Origin: Rhyacichthys aspro
Lineage: Eukaryota > Chordata > Actinopteri > Gobiiformes > Rhyacichthyidae
Assembly (NCBI GenBank): GCA_036850595.1
Contig: CM072162.1
Coordinates: forward strand, 24,349,549-24,413,548
Length of the DNA stretch: 64,000 bases
Direction of reading: 5' to 3'
Shown here one piece after another: positions 33,326 to 44,639 of the stretch (position 1 is the stretch's first letter; the number at the start of each line of letters is the position of its first letter). The notes below the pieces were generated by a model. That model saw only the letters and a program-made list of their open reading frames with translations. It did no database searches and was not told where the DNA came from. Made by a program: the position numbers and the translations under genes.

Positions 33326-33550
33326 CAAGACCAGACCAGGACCAGACCAGGACCAGACCAGGACCAGACCAGACCAGACCAGGACCAGGACCAGGACCAG
33401 ACCTGGACCAGACCAGGACCAGACCAGGACCAGGACCAGACCTGGACCAGGACCAGACCAGGACCAGACCAGGACCAGGACCAGGACCAGGACCAGACCA
33501 GGACCAGACCTGGACCAGACCAGGACCAGACCAGGACCAGACCAGGACAA
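33326..33550. repeat. ggaccagacc array, reverse complement of the 31.2-kb array
   Basis: 5-6 bp units accag/accagg, the inverse orientation of the ctggt/cctggt array across the gap. Confidence 0.95.
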
Positions 33551-33559
33551 GACCTGGAG

Positions 33560-33685
33560 TCAACAGTGGAGGACGTTCTGGAGTCATGAGTGGAGGACGT
33601 TCTGGAGTCATGAGTGGAGGACGTTCTGGAGTCATGAGTGGAGGACGTTCTGGAGTCATGAGTGGAGGACGTGGTGGAGGACGTC
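33560..33685. repeat. 24-bp array ggagtcatgagtggaggacg
   Basis: Five copies of a 24-bp unit; the in-frame translation MSGGRSGV is incidental. Confidence 0.9.
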
Positions 33686-33689
33686 CTTC

Positions 33690-35390
33690 AGAGAAAAGAA
33701 CATCATTAAATCCTCCTAAAGCTGTGTTTGTCATGTTTCAGAACAAGACAAATGATTGTGACAGAAATAAATCTGATTATTGTCTCTGCTGCAGAGGCTT
33801 TTATTAAAACTCATATTTATTTATGTGTGCCGTGACCTCTGAGCACGACCTCTAAAAACCTCTGAAAAACCTCTAAAAACCTCTGAAAAACCTGAGCCGC
33901 TGAAGTTTGCTTTGATTTGATTAAGTTTGAATCAGCTTTAGTCTTTTCTGCAGCAGATGGACTTTTATTAAAAACACAACAATAATCTGTCAAACATGAT
34001 TGTTAAATATGTTTCTAATGCTTCCACATGAAACGATTACCTCTGGATTTAACCAGGACCGGCCTGTCGTTCAAAAACCAGGTCTGGACCAGGTCTGGAC
34101 CAGGTCTGGACCAGGTCCTTGTCTATATATTTTTCACTCAAACTGTGTTTTCAGCTGAAAGTGTAGCGTGCGATGAGCAGATCTTATAGTTTTCAGAAAA
34201 TGGTTTCAGTTGAACTTGTCCAGATCCTTCTGGGACCGACCCGGTCCAGGTCCAGGTCCGAGTCTGGGTCCTAGTCTGGGTCTGAGTCGAAATTTCCCCC
34301 GGGCCCTGGACTCAGACCCCTGTGGACCCTGAACCTGAGCTACAGGAGACTGTCCTGGAATCTGCAGTGAGCTGGAGCGGAGCTGCAGACCCCCAGGACC
34401 CCCCAGAACCCCCCAGGACCCCCCAGAACCCCCTAGGACCTCTGGAGACCCCTGTGGAGCAGGGGCTAATTGCCGTTTGTCCTCTGTATGGTTCTCATTA
34501 ACATAATATTAATAAAGTTGGTGTTAATTATGCGTCTGAAGCTAAAGCTGAAGCTAACGCAGACGCACGCGCTCAGACCGTCTCAGACCAGATCAGGACT
34601 GGATCAGGACTTCATTAGGACTTCGTTAGGACTTTATTAGGACTTCATTAGCCTTTCTCCTGTTTGTCTGGCGTCAGATGTGCGCTCTAACGTGCACTTT
34701 CACAGAAATGAGCCTTGGGGGGGTGACCCACAAACAACCTGCTCAGTTATTTTTTTATTTTTTTATTACAAAAACGGATGTTTCAAAACAAACTCAAAAC
34801 CAGATTTAGAATTGAACTTTTTATGGAAAAAAGGGAAAAATCTGTTAAACTTTATTGACTTTGAACGATGTTTGTTTCTAATTTTGTCTTTTTCAGTTTT
34901 TTAATGAAGCCCCCTCCCCATTCTGACCCCCCTCTGTTTGTGTTGAATGGGATTAAATAAAGACCAGGACCTGGTCCAGACCAGACTCTGGTCCAGGTCT
35001 AATCCGGCACGAGCCGTTTATACTCAACCGGGTTAATCTGCATAAATGTGTGCTTTATGAATAATTAGTGGGACATGGCGAAATGAGGGGGGTCTGGGGG
35101 GGGGTCTGAAGGGGTCTGAAGGGGTCTGGGGTGGTTTGAGGAGGAGGGGGCTATTGTTAATGAACAATGGAGCAGACAATTAACCCCAAACAGACGCTTC
35201 AATTAAACCAGGACTAAACCAGGTCTGAACCAGGTCTGAACCTAGTCTGAACCAGGACTAAACCAGGTCTGAACCAGGACTAAACCAGGTCTGAACCAGG
35301 ACTAAACCAGACCCCTGTAGACCAGGTCTAAACCGGTCTTGTGTGTGACTCTGACAGTTAACAGCCAGACTGGATTTATGGGTCTGGACC
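33690..35390. other. Intergenic DNA with candidate islands, no gene
   Basis: Mostly non-coding and moderately AT-rich. Segments near 34480-34570 (ggggctaattgccgtttg, ttaattatgcg) and 34985-35070 (TAATCC at 35000-35005, gggttaatctgcataaat, gaataattagtgg) look like homeodomain-site clusters. Short open frames have no recognisable content. Confidence 0.3.
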
Positions 35391-35394
35391 TGCT

Positions 35395-36785
35395 GGTCTA
35401 ACTCTGGTCTAACTCTGGTCTAACTCTGGTCTAACTCTGGTCTAACTCTGGTCTAACCCAGGTCTAACCCTGGTCTAACTCTGGTCTAACTCTGGTCTAA
35501 CTTAGAACTAACTCTGGTTTAACTCTGGTCTAACCCTGGTCTAACTCTGGTCTAACTCTGGTCTAACCCTGGTCTAACTCTGGTCTAACTCTGGTCTAAT
35601 TCTGGTCTAACTCTGGTCTAACTCTGGTCTAACCCTGGTCTAACCCAGGTCTAACTCTGGTCTAACTCTGGTCTAACCCAGGTCTAACTCTGGTCTAACT
35701 CCGGTCTAACTCTGGTCTAACCTGGTCTAACCCAGGTCTAACTCTGGTCTAACTCTGGTCTAACCCGGTCTAACTCTGGTTTAACCTGGTCTAACTCTGG
35801 TCTAACTCTGGTCTAACTTTGGTCTAACCCTGGTCTAACTCTGGTCTAACCCGGTCTAACCCGGTCTAACTCTGGTCTAACCCGGTCTAACTCTGGTCTA
35901 ACTCTGGTCTAACCCAGGTCTAACTCTGGTTTAACCTGGTCTAACTCTGGTCTAACTCTGGTTTAACCTGGTCTAACTCTGGTCTAACCCGGTCTAACTC
36001 TGGTTTAACCTGGTCTAACTCTGGTCTAACTCTGGTTTAACCTGGTCTAACTCTGGTCTAACCCGGTCTAACTCTGGTTTAACCCGGTCTAACTCTGGTC
36101 TAACCTGGTCTAACTCTGGTCTAACCCGGTCTAACTCTGGTCTAACCTGGTCTAACTCTGGTTTAACCTGGTCTAACTTTGGTCTAACCCTGGTCTAACT
36201 CTGGTCTAACCCGGTCTAACTCTGGTCTAACCTGGTCTAACCCAGGTCTAACTCTGGTCTAACTCTGGTCTAACTCTGGTCTAACCTGGTCTAACCCTGG
36301 TCTAACTCTGGTCTAACCTGGTCTAACTCTGGTCTAACCTGGTCTAACTCTGGTCTAACCCGGTCTAACTCTGGTCTAACCCGGTCTAACTCTGGTCTAA
36401 CCTGGTCTAACCCTGGTCTAACTCTGGTCTAACTCTGGTCTAACTCTGGTCTAACTCTGGTCTAACCCAGGTCTAACTCTGGTTTAACCTGGTCTAACTC
36501 TGGTTTAACCTGGTCTAACTCTGGTCTAACCCGGTCTAACTCTGGTCTAACCCAGGTCTAACTCTGGTCTAACTCTGGTCTAACTCTGGTCTAACTCTGG
36601 TCTAACTCTGGTCTAACCTGGTCTAACCCAGGTCTAACTCTGGTCTAACCCAGGTCTAACTCTGGTTTAACCTGGTCTAACTCTGGTTTAACCTGGTCTA
36701 ACTCTGGTCTAACCCGGTCTAACTCTGGTCTAACCCGGTCTAACTCTGGTTTAACCCGGTCTAACTCTGGTCTAACCCAGGTCTG
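35395..36785. repeat. ctaactctggt array, 1.4 kb
   Basis: 11-bp units with 9-bp and 10-bp variants (ctaacccggt, ttaacctggt). Longest uninterrupted satellite between entpd6 and vsx1. It is followed by TAATCC at 36838-36843. Confidence 0.97.
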
Positions 36786-36929
36786 AGGGGAGGAGGAGGG
36801 GAAAGTGTTTTTGGTGAAATTAGGGCCAAATTACGGCTAATCCCTGGATTGGGTCTAAAGTGGTTTTAGTTTTGATCAGATTAAAGCTCGTTAGTCTCAG
36901 ACTCATCAGTAATTACTCAGGTCCCTCTG

Positions 36930-37577
36930 AACCAACAGAACCACACAGAACCAAACAGAACCAAACAGAACCACACAGAACCAACAGAACCAACAGAACC
37001 AAACAGAACCAAACAGAACCAAACAGAACCACACAGAACCAACAGAACCACACAGAACCAACAGAACCAAACAGAACCAACAGAACCAACAGAACCACAC
37101 AGAACCAACAGAACCAACAGAACCAACAGAACCAACAGAACCAAACAGAACCAACAGAACCACACAGAACCAACAGAACCAACAGAACCAAACAGAACCA
37201 AACAGAACCACACAGAACCAACAGAACCACACAGAACCAACAGAACCAACAGAACCAACAGAACCAAACAGAACCAACAGAACCACACAGAACCAAACAG
37301 AACCAACAGAACCAAACAGAACCAACAGAACCAACAGAACCAAACAGAACCAACAGAACCAAACAGAACCAACAGAACCACACAGAACCAAACAGAACCA
37401 ACAGAACCACACAGAACCAACAGAACCAACAGAACCAAACAGAACCAAACAGAACCACACAGAACAAACAGAACCACACAGAACCAACAGAACCAAACAG
37501 AACCAAACAGAACCAACAGAACCAAACAGAACCAAACAGAACCAACAGAACCAACAGAACCAAACAGAACCACACAG
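36930..37577. repeat. cagaaccaa array, 650 bp
   Basis: 9-bp (cagaaccaa) and 10-bp (cagaaccaaa/cagaaccaca) units. Open in several frames on both strands; no gene is called. Confidence 0.97.
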
Positions 37578-37867
37578 TGGAACATTAATTATTATCTGTG
37601 TGGCCCAAACCTGATGTCAGTCTGAATGCATTTAATTTATAAAAACATAATGTCTCAGGTAGAACCGGGTCAGAACCGGGTCAGAACTGTTCTGTGTGGC
37701 CCGGGTTTACTCCTGAGTCCTGAAGGTGGATACAGACATCTTAATAAAACAATATAAAGATGTTCTGAGTGTGGTTCTGTCTGTTTCACTTTTACATCAA
37801 TAAAATGAATGGAGGCCATAAACAGGGACCACGTGACTCGGAGGCGGCACCTTCTCTTTATTCTCCG

Positions 37868-37879
37868 TTTGGCGCCAAA
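37868..37879. promoter_or_regulatory. Perfect E2F-type palindrome
   Basis: TTTGGCGCCAAA, a 12-bp perfect palindrome matching the E2F consensus, about 0.9 kb upstream of the vsx1 ATG. The following segment (to 38000) contains ggtaatcaac, ccgtaatcgatc and cgctaattaaac homeodomain-like motifs. Confidence 0.5.
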
Positions 37880-38299
37880 ACCTTAGTCCTCACGAGACCC
37901 ATCTGCGGGTAATCAACACCACGTCATCACGCCTCATTACGCCATCGATCCGTAATCGATCTGTAACCGACACCGTCTCCATGGAAACCGCTAATTAAAC
38001 AAATAAAGCCACAAATAAATGTGCATTAAACCTAAACCTTTGACTCTGTTCACACAGTTTTTATTAGATTTGAGCTGTTCACCAAATTATTGTGGAACAT
38101 GGGTCTGGAACATTTGAGTGAGATCCTCTTATATTCCCACTGAGACTGAGCTGAGGAGAACCACACAAGTCTGTGTCTCAGAACCCTCAGAACCTCCAGA
38201 ACCTCCAGAACCCTCAGAACCTCCAGAACCCTCAGAACCCTCCGAACCCTCAGAACCTGTGGCCCCTGATAAAGTGGTCCCTGCTCCGGGCCTGACTCC

Positions 38300-38580
38300 G
38301 GACCGGGCTCTGATTGGCTGCTCTGATGCTGCGCTCTGATTGGCTGCTGCGGGTTCATCTCAGATTTAATCCGGATCCAGAGGAAACTGAGAGAAAACAG
38401 AGAAAACTGAGGGAAATTGGTGGCAATTATTAATCCCTGGGGATTGAGGCGCGCGGGGCCTGTGATTGGTTGCGGCCTCATCCCTGCGCGGGATAAAAGC
38501 AGCTGCACGCGCCCAGCGTCAGAGGCTCGCGAGGACCACCGTCAGACTCAGACCTGCTCCAGGGTTTTTATATTTTTATG
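38300..38580 (+). promoter_or_regulatory. vsx1: vsx1 promoter
   Basis: A TATA-like gataaaag lies at 38492-38499. Inverted CCAAT boxes (attgg) occur at about 38311, 38338 and 38465. Two TAATCC cores (38367-38372, 38431-38436) and an inverted ggattg (38441) are OTX/CRX-type sites. VSX1 is expressed in retinal bipolar cells, where OTX2/CRX act, so such sites fit. The downstream ATG at 38752 would leave a 5' UTR of about 230 bp. Confidence 0.55.
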
Positions 38581-38751
38581 ATAGTTTTATAATATTTTAT
38601 GTTAAACCCGTGGAGATGAGCGCGCGGCTCTAGTCCGGACTTTATCTGGTTTTACTCAGTTTTTCCTGAAACAGAGACAGACTCTGCTTCAGTTTTCATC
38701 ACTTTTTTAAAAAACTTTTTTTTTTGTTTTTTGAGTAAAGTGAAGCTGAGA

Positions 38752-41700
38752 ATGAGCGGCGCGGAGCTCGCGGACACAGACGCGCCGCGCGTCAAGCTGC
38801 TTCCCGCGCTGCGGAAGGGCTTCGCCATCACGGACCTGTTGGGACTGGAGACGGACCTGCACGCGCGCCAGGGCCCAGGACACGCGCCTGGGCTGTCCGT
38901 GCCCACGCCCGGTGGCGGGGACGCTCAGGGCCCTCTGGGCGCGTTTGCTTTTCCCGGAGGCTCGCTCCCGCTGGGCCTGGGGTTCCTGTGCAGCCTCGCG
39001 GCGCAGCAGCCCGGGAGCGCGCACTGCTTCCTGCCCGGGCACGTGCCTCTGCTGCAGGCGCGCGCAGACACGCACTTCCTGCACAACCTGGAGGGCGCAC
39101 GCGACTCTGCTTTCTCAGGTGAGACCCGCAGAATCAGGACCAGGACCAGACCAGGACCAGGACCAGGACCAGGACCAGGACTAGACCAGGACCGGGACCG
39201 GGACCGGGACCGGGACCGGGACCAGGACCAGGACCAGGACCAGACCAGACCAGACCAGGACCAGACCAGGACCTGGACCAGACCAGGACCAGGACCAGGA
39301 CCAGGACCTGGACCGGGACCAGGACCGGGACCAGGACCAGGACCAGGACCAGACCAGGACCAGGACCAGGACCAGGACCAGGACCATGGACCAGGACCAG
39401 GACCAGGACCATGGACCGAGTAAATGACATTTTGACCGGACTCAGCGCGAGGTTGTCTTTGTCATAAATCAGATCTTTTTCAGTTTTAAATGAAAGATCA
39501 GATGATGAACGGCTCTGGTTCTTTTACCTTCAGCGTCAGGTTTTAGTAATGTTTTAGAAAAGACTATTTAATTCAGAACCAACAGAACCAGGTCCAGATG
39601 GAACAAATTCTAAAGATATTTAGTTAAAACAGACTCGATCAAAGAAATAAAGGTCAATGTTGAAAAATGTTCGCTTTAAAGTAATCACAGATCTTCAGAA
39701 TTTTAATAATCAGAATTATTTTCAAACCTCTAGAGATTTCACCTGTTTTCTGGTCTTTTCTGGAGTCATTGAAATAAAACAATAGAAGAAGAAAAATAGA
39801 CTGGCACAGACATAAGCCAAATAGAGACAAAACCAAAATTGGTCAAATATGTAAATGTGTTATTTTTCAGTGAAGTCAGCCGCGGATCGAGGCGATAATT
39901 ACTTTCATTAATCTCTTTATTCCGTGTCACTGACTCGGGAAAAAACCCGCAGCAGAACTTTTCTCTTTTTAGTTTTTAATCAGACGTGACTTCCTCAGAT
40001 CACGAAGTATTTCATCAAATCCAGTTTCTAATTCTGTAAAAAGAAGTATTGTTCCGTTTTTACTGAACTTAGCGCGAACGTAAAATAATGACGTTTAGCA
40101 CAAAAAACTAAAGCGAATGAAAAAGGCTTTTTTATTTAAAACCAAAAAATAAGAAAACATAAGGATGTGATGTATTGATTTTAGAAACAAGAGAAATGTA
40201 ACAGAACTAAGCTTAATAGAATAAAACAGGTCAAATATGAAGAGCCACAATTTATGAGATTCTCTTAGAGTTTTACTCCAGTTTACATTCTCTGTACATT
40301 AATGTCATTATTATTATTGCATTATTTTTGTACATATTTTCCCAGAGACACATTAAAATGAATTAACTTTAAAAGAAACCAAACACTTCAGAGAAAATTC
40401 TGAAACTGTTTTATTTGAAAAATAATATTTAATATGTGTTACATTAATTAAATGAATTATTTCTATTATATTTCATTTTTACTCAAATTTAAATCTCAGA
40501 ACAATGCAGCAACAAAAATCTAAATCTCAAAATATATGAAAAGTATATCTGAACTGAAAATATGTTTAATATTTCTGCGAACTTTCTTTTTGAGTTCAGT
40601 CAAAATTACATAAAATTCAAATTAAATCAGGCCCATTTCTGTAAAAAAGGTCCTGGCCCTGTTCACACAAACCGCAGTAAAAATAAACTCAAATTTACTG
40701 CAAAAATTATGGGACATTACAAAATAAACACTTGAATATGAAATGGTCCACTACTGTTACTGTATATTTCTGTTTTTACTGTAAATTAAACTACAGTCTA
40801 AATAGAGTCATCAAATGATGATAAGGATAATTTTATAATAATTTTTTATTATATCGGCCCATTTTAAGCTCTTTAAATTTTAACTAAATATAATGTAATT
40901 GAAGGTTATTCAATTGTAAATAATTACTGCAGTGATTTACCGTTTTAACTTTTACAGGTCTTTACTGTCACCATTTGACAGTATTTTACGGCAAATCTTT
41001 ATTTTAAAAATTATAAGGTTCTGACAGATTTGATTTATTGGCATATTCTTATTTAAAACCCGTTCTCATTATTTATCTCCGTGTGACACAGTTTTTGACT
41101 TTGATCTGAAATAAACCTGTTCCACTGTTGCTGCTAAAACCGAACAGTCTTCATTATTCTCAGTCATTTACTTTGTCTTCAACGTGAAAATGAATAAAAC
41201 ACAGTCGCCTCGTGACGTGCAATAATCAGGTTCCTCACAGTATTCTTTGTGTTCGCGAGAATAACTCTTATTCTGTGTTTCTCTGGTGTTTTTTCAGATG
41301 AAGAGTGTCTTTCGGATCGAAACGACTCCAAAAACTCCAGCAGTAATCAGAAACGGAAGAAGAGGAGGCACCGGTCAGTCCTGCTCCAGACTCTTCTCAC
41401 ACAACGTACAATAAAATGTAGTTTATTAAGACGTGTGTTCTGTCCCAGGACGGTTTTCACGTCCCATCAGCTCGAGGAGCTGGAGAAGGCCTTTCAGGAG
41501 GCGCACTATCCCGACGTGTACGCGCGAGAGATGCTCGCCATGAAGACCGAGCTGCCCGAGGACCGCATACAGGTCAGAACCGGGTCAGAACCGGACCTGA
41601 ACCGGGTTAGAACCGGAGCTGAACCGGGTCAGAACCGGAGCTGAACCGGGTCAGAACCGGACCTGAACCGGGTCAGAACCGGACCTGAACCGGGTCAGAA

Positions 41701-44065
41701 TGCAGATACAGATAAAATGCATAAACAGTGTTCTTTATGACATAAAGACAAAGCTGCTGAAATCTGGACAGAACAGCCGATAAACACATCACAGACACAA
41801 TCATGGTTTTATTTTGTTTCATTAAAGTTTGAAAAGCATCTGTTCTACTGCAGCTGACACCATCAGCTCAGAGAAATATAAAGAAATATAAAGAATATGA
41901 TCTTTTACACCTTAAAAAACACAGCTCTAGCCTCAAAAACTGAATGAGAGCAAACACAAGGAACGTTCTGAGGTTTTAATGTTACTGTAGACGCAGTGAC
42001 AATTGTTAATTGTTAAAATAAATATTTACAGTGAAATACTATGAAATGGTGACAGGAACAACCTGTAAAAGTTAAAACGGTAAATCAGTAGACACAGAGA
42101 CAGGTGGTCCTGGTCCGGTTCTGACCCTGTTCCTCCTCTGACCCCCTCAGGTGTGGTTCCAGAACCGACGGGCCAAGTGGAGGAAGCGTGAGAAGTGCTG
42201 GGGTCGTAGTTCGGTGATGGCGGAGTACGGTCTTTACGGAGCCATGGTCCGTCACTCCATCCCTCTGCCCGAGTCCATCCTGAACTCCGCCAAGAACGGC
42301 ATGATGGGAACGGCTCCGTGGCTGCTGGGTGAGCCCCCTGCACGTCAGTACCGGACCCACGCACCGCAGAACCGCACCGCAGAACACAGAACCACACAGA
42401 ACCACACAGAACTGAACAGAACAGCATAGAACCACACAGAACCATACAGAACCATACACCACCCCCCCCCCATAGACCCCCCCAAACAACCACACAACCC
42501 ACCCCCAAATAAACACACACACCACAACCACAAACCCACAATAAAAAAACCCACAACACACAACATACAAACACACAAATAATAAACACATAAACCACAC
42601 AAACCACACAGAACCATACAGAACCACACAGAACTGAATAGAACAGCATAGAACCACACAGAACCATACAGAACCACACAGAACTGAATAGAACAGCATA
42701 GAACCACATAGAACCACACAGAACTGAACAGAACCACACAGAACTGAATAGAACAGCATAGAACCACACAGAACCACACAGAACCACACAGAACTGAATA
42801 GAACAGCATAGAACCACACAGAACCACACAGAACCATACAGAACCACACAGAACTGAATAGAACAGCATAGAACCACACAGAACCACACAGAACCATACA
42901 GAACCACACAGAACTGAATAGAACAGCATAGAACCACATAGAACCACACAGAACTGAACAGAACCATACAGAACCACACAGAACTGAATAGAACAGCATA
43001 GAACCACATAGAACCACACAGAACCACACAGAACCATACAGAACTTAATAGAACAGCATAGAACCACATAGAACCACACAGAACCATACAGAACCATACA
43101 GAACTGAATAGAACAGCATAGAACCACATAGAACCACACAGAACCATACAGAACCACACAGAACTGAATAGAACAGCATAGAACCACATAGAACCACATA
43201 GAACCACAGACACAACAATAAACTAAACACAACCAACTCTATATTTGGACAATCTCCAAAATGAATAAGAACACAAACTCGGAGGGTCTTGGGGTCTGGT
43301 TCTCCAGGAGACCCCCGACTGATCCAAGGACAGGGACTACACTCATTTTGTTCATTTGATTTTGCATTTATTGACTCAGAGACAAACACTTTCTTTATTT
43401 TAACACATTCAGATCCTGATGTAAGAATGTACTTTAAACTGGATTCAACCTGTTTTGGTTTTAAGTTTAGTAAACAGGACTTTATCTGAAGTTACATGGT
43501 TCTAACTGGATTTGGGAGGGTCCTGGGTTTGATCTGAAAGTTTGGGATGAGGTCTGTATCTGACTCGTTCACAAAATGGCGGCTGCTAATGAGACGCTGA
43601 GATTTCTTTTCAACAGCTTTTAGACCATTTCTGACCCAGTTCTAGACCAGTTCTAGACCAGTTCTAAAGCTGGGTCACAGATGGGTCCCTGACATTCAGA
43701 GGGTTCCTAAAACATTTTTTTAAGTGTTTCCAATGGATCCAGTCTGACCTTTCACCTCTCTGTTCCTTAAAGGTATGCATAAGAAGTCTCTGGAGATGTC
43801 CAAGAAGTGTCCAAGTCCTGTGTCGGACTCGACTCGCTCCGACTCTTTCTGCGACGTCGTCTCAGATCGACGTCTGTCTGCGATCTCCTCCGAGCCCCGA
43901 GCCTCCGCCGAAACCAGAGAAGAAGAAGAAGAGGAGGAGGACGAGGAGGAGGAGAGGGCCATCGACCTGTCCAGCTCCGCAAAACAGCAACAGGAAGAGG
44001 CTCCGCGGCCCGCCTCCTCGTCACCGCGGCAACAGGGCGCCGGCCAATCAGAGGGCTCCACGTAA
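38752..44065 (+). CDS. vsx1: Visual system homeobox 1
   Basis: Five exons: 38752-39118, 41298-41373, 41449-41572, 42151-42328 and 43773-44065. Phases agree and give 345 residues. The product is a paired-like (Prd-L:CVC) homeodomain transcription factor of retinal bipolar cells. Residues 24-33 (FAITDLLGLE) form the octapeptide-type repressor motif. A basic stretch (KRKKRRHR) leads into the homeodomain (about 143-203, TVFTSHQLEELEKAFQEAHY... and VWFQNRRAKWRKREK), with glutamine at position 50. The CVC domain follows (SSVMAEYGLYGAMVRHSIPL, APWLLGMHKKSLEM). The C-terminal region has a long acidic run (43921-43960) and AIDLSSSAKQ, conserved in VSX1. The start ATG has GAGA before it and gives MSGAEL. 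Introns 1, 3 and 4 open into satellite arrays at their donors. VSX1 is preferred over VSX2 from the CVC tail and from ENTPD6/APMAP synteny. Confidence 0.96.
39130..39420. repeat. ggaccaggacc array at the vsx1 exon 1 donor
   Basis: 6-bp units beginning about 18 bp after the 5' splice site; interrupted by gggacc variants. Confidence 0.9.
41573..41700. repeat. aaccgggtcag array at the vsx1 exon 3 donor
   Basis: Units of about 10-22 bp (gtcagaaccggacctgaacc). The true donor is cag/gtcagaacc, and the sequence ggtcagaacc recurs in the array. Confidence 0.85.
42345..43210. repeat. cacagaaccacacagaactg array in vsx1 intron 4
   Basis: Compound repeat. A larger unit of about 60 bp (acagaactgaatagaacagc plus atagaaccacacagaacc runs) is repeated about ten times, with a diverged C/A-rich stretch at 42460-42600. 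Very long spurious minus-strand frames (VVLCGSMWFYAVLFSSVWF) arise here. Confidence 0.95.
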
Positions 44066-44275
44066 AATCAGAGGAATCAATGTCAAATCAGAGAAATCCA
44101 CGTCAAATCAGAGAAATCAACGTCAAATCAGAGAAATCCACGTCAAATCAGAGAAATCCACGTCAAATCAGAGAAATCAACGTCAAATCAGAGAAATCCA
44201 CGTCAAATCAGAGAAATCAACGTCAAATCAGAGAAATCCACGTCAAATCAGAGAAATCAATGTCAAATCAAACAA
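44062..44275. repeat. 20-bp array overlapping the vsx1 stop codon
   Basis: About eleven copies of gaaatccacgtcaaatcaga. The stop codon (44063-44065) and the preceding coding bases (caatcagagggctccacg) look like the seed unit. Confidence 0.93.
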
Positions 44276-44632
44276 AAGACTGCCGGAGAGAGTAACGTTT
44301 CTGTTTTTGCAGCAGAGGCGTGTGATTGGCTCAGACAGATTCAAACTGACCAATCAGGAGGCTTACATTGACTTAGTTTTTATGTTTTATTAAAGGATCA
44401 TTATTTAAAGCGACACAGATTTGAGTTTTAAAGACAATCGAAAAAAACAGTGTGATCCTGATGTTTGTGTTTAATATTGTATTGTACTCTTTTATTTATT
44501 TATTTATTGAAACTATGATTATTTATGATTATTTAATGTCTTTTCTGTTTGTTTGTGTTTTTCTGAATGTATTTAAATGTTTTATGGAGAGGATCATGTG
44601 GAATGTCATAAAAGTATAAAGAGCTGAGGAGG

Positions 44633-44638
44633 AATAAA
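44633..44638 (+). terminator. vsx1 polyadenylation signal
   Basis: AATAAA about 570 bp after the stop, followed by a T-rich segment. Confidence 0.55.
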
Positions 44639-44639
44639 C

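Noticed and set aside
35395..36785. Interstitial telomere-like repeat (ctaac)
   Set aside because: The unit is ctaactctggt, not ccctaa; no true telomeric hexamer run.
36860..37588. 242-codon Thr/Glu/Asn/Arg frame and three minus-strand frames
   Set aside because: All come from the cagaaccaa satellite.
41249..41297. Extension of vsx1 exon 2 to the left
   Set aside because: A good acceptor (ttttttcag at 41295-41297) and correct phase from exon 1 fix the exon start at 41298.
42026..43232. Overlapping 300-395-codon minus-strand frames rich in Trp/Phe/Cys/Val
   Set aside because: Reverse complement of the cacagaaccac array in vsx1 intron 4; an artefact of a stop-free repeat that also runs over real vsx1 exon 4 on the other strand.
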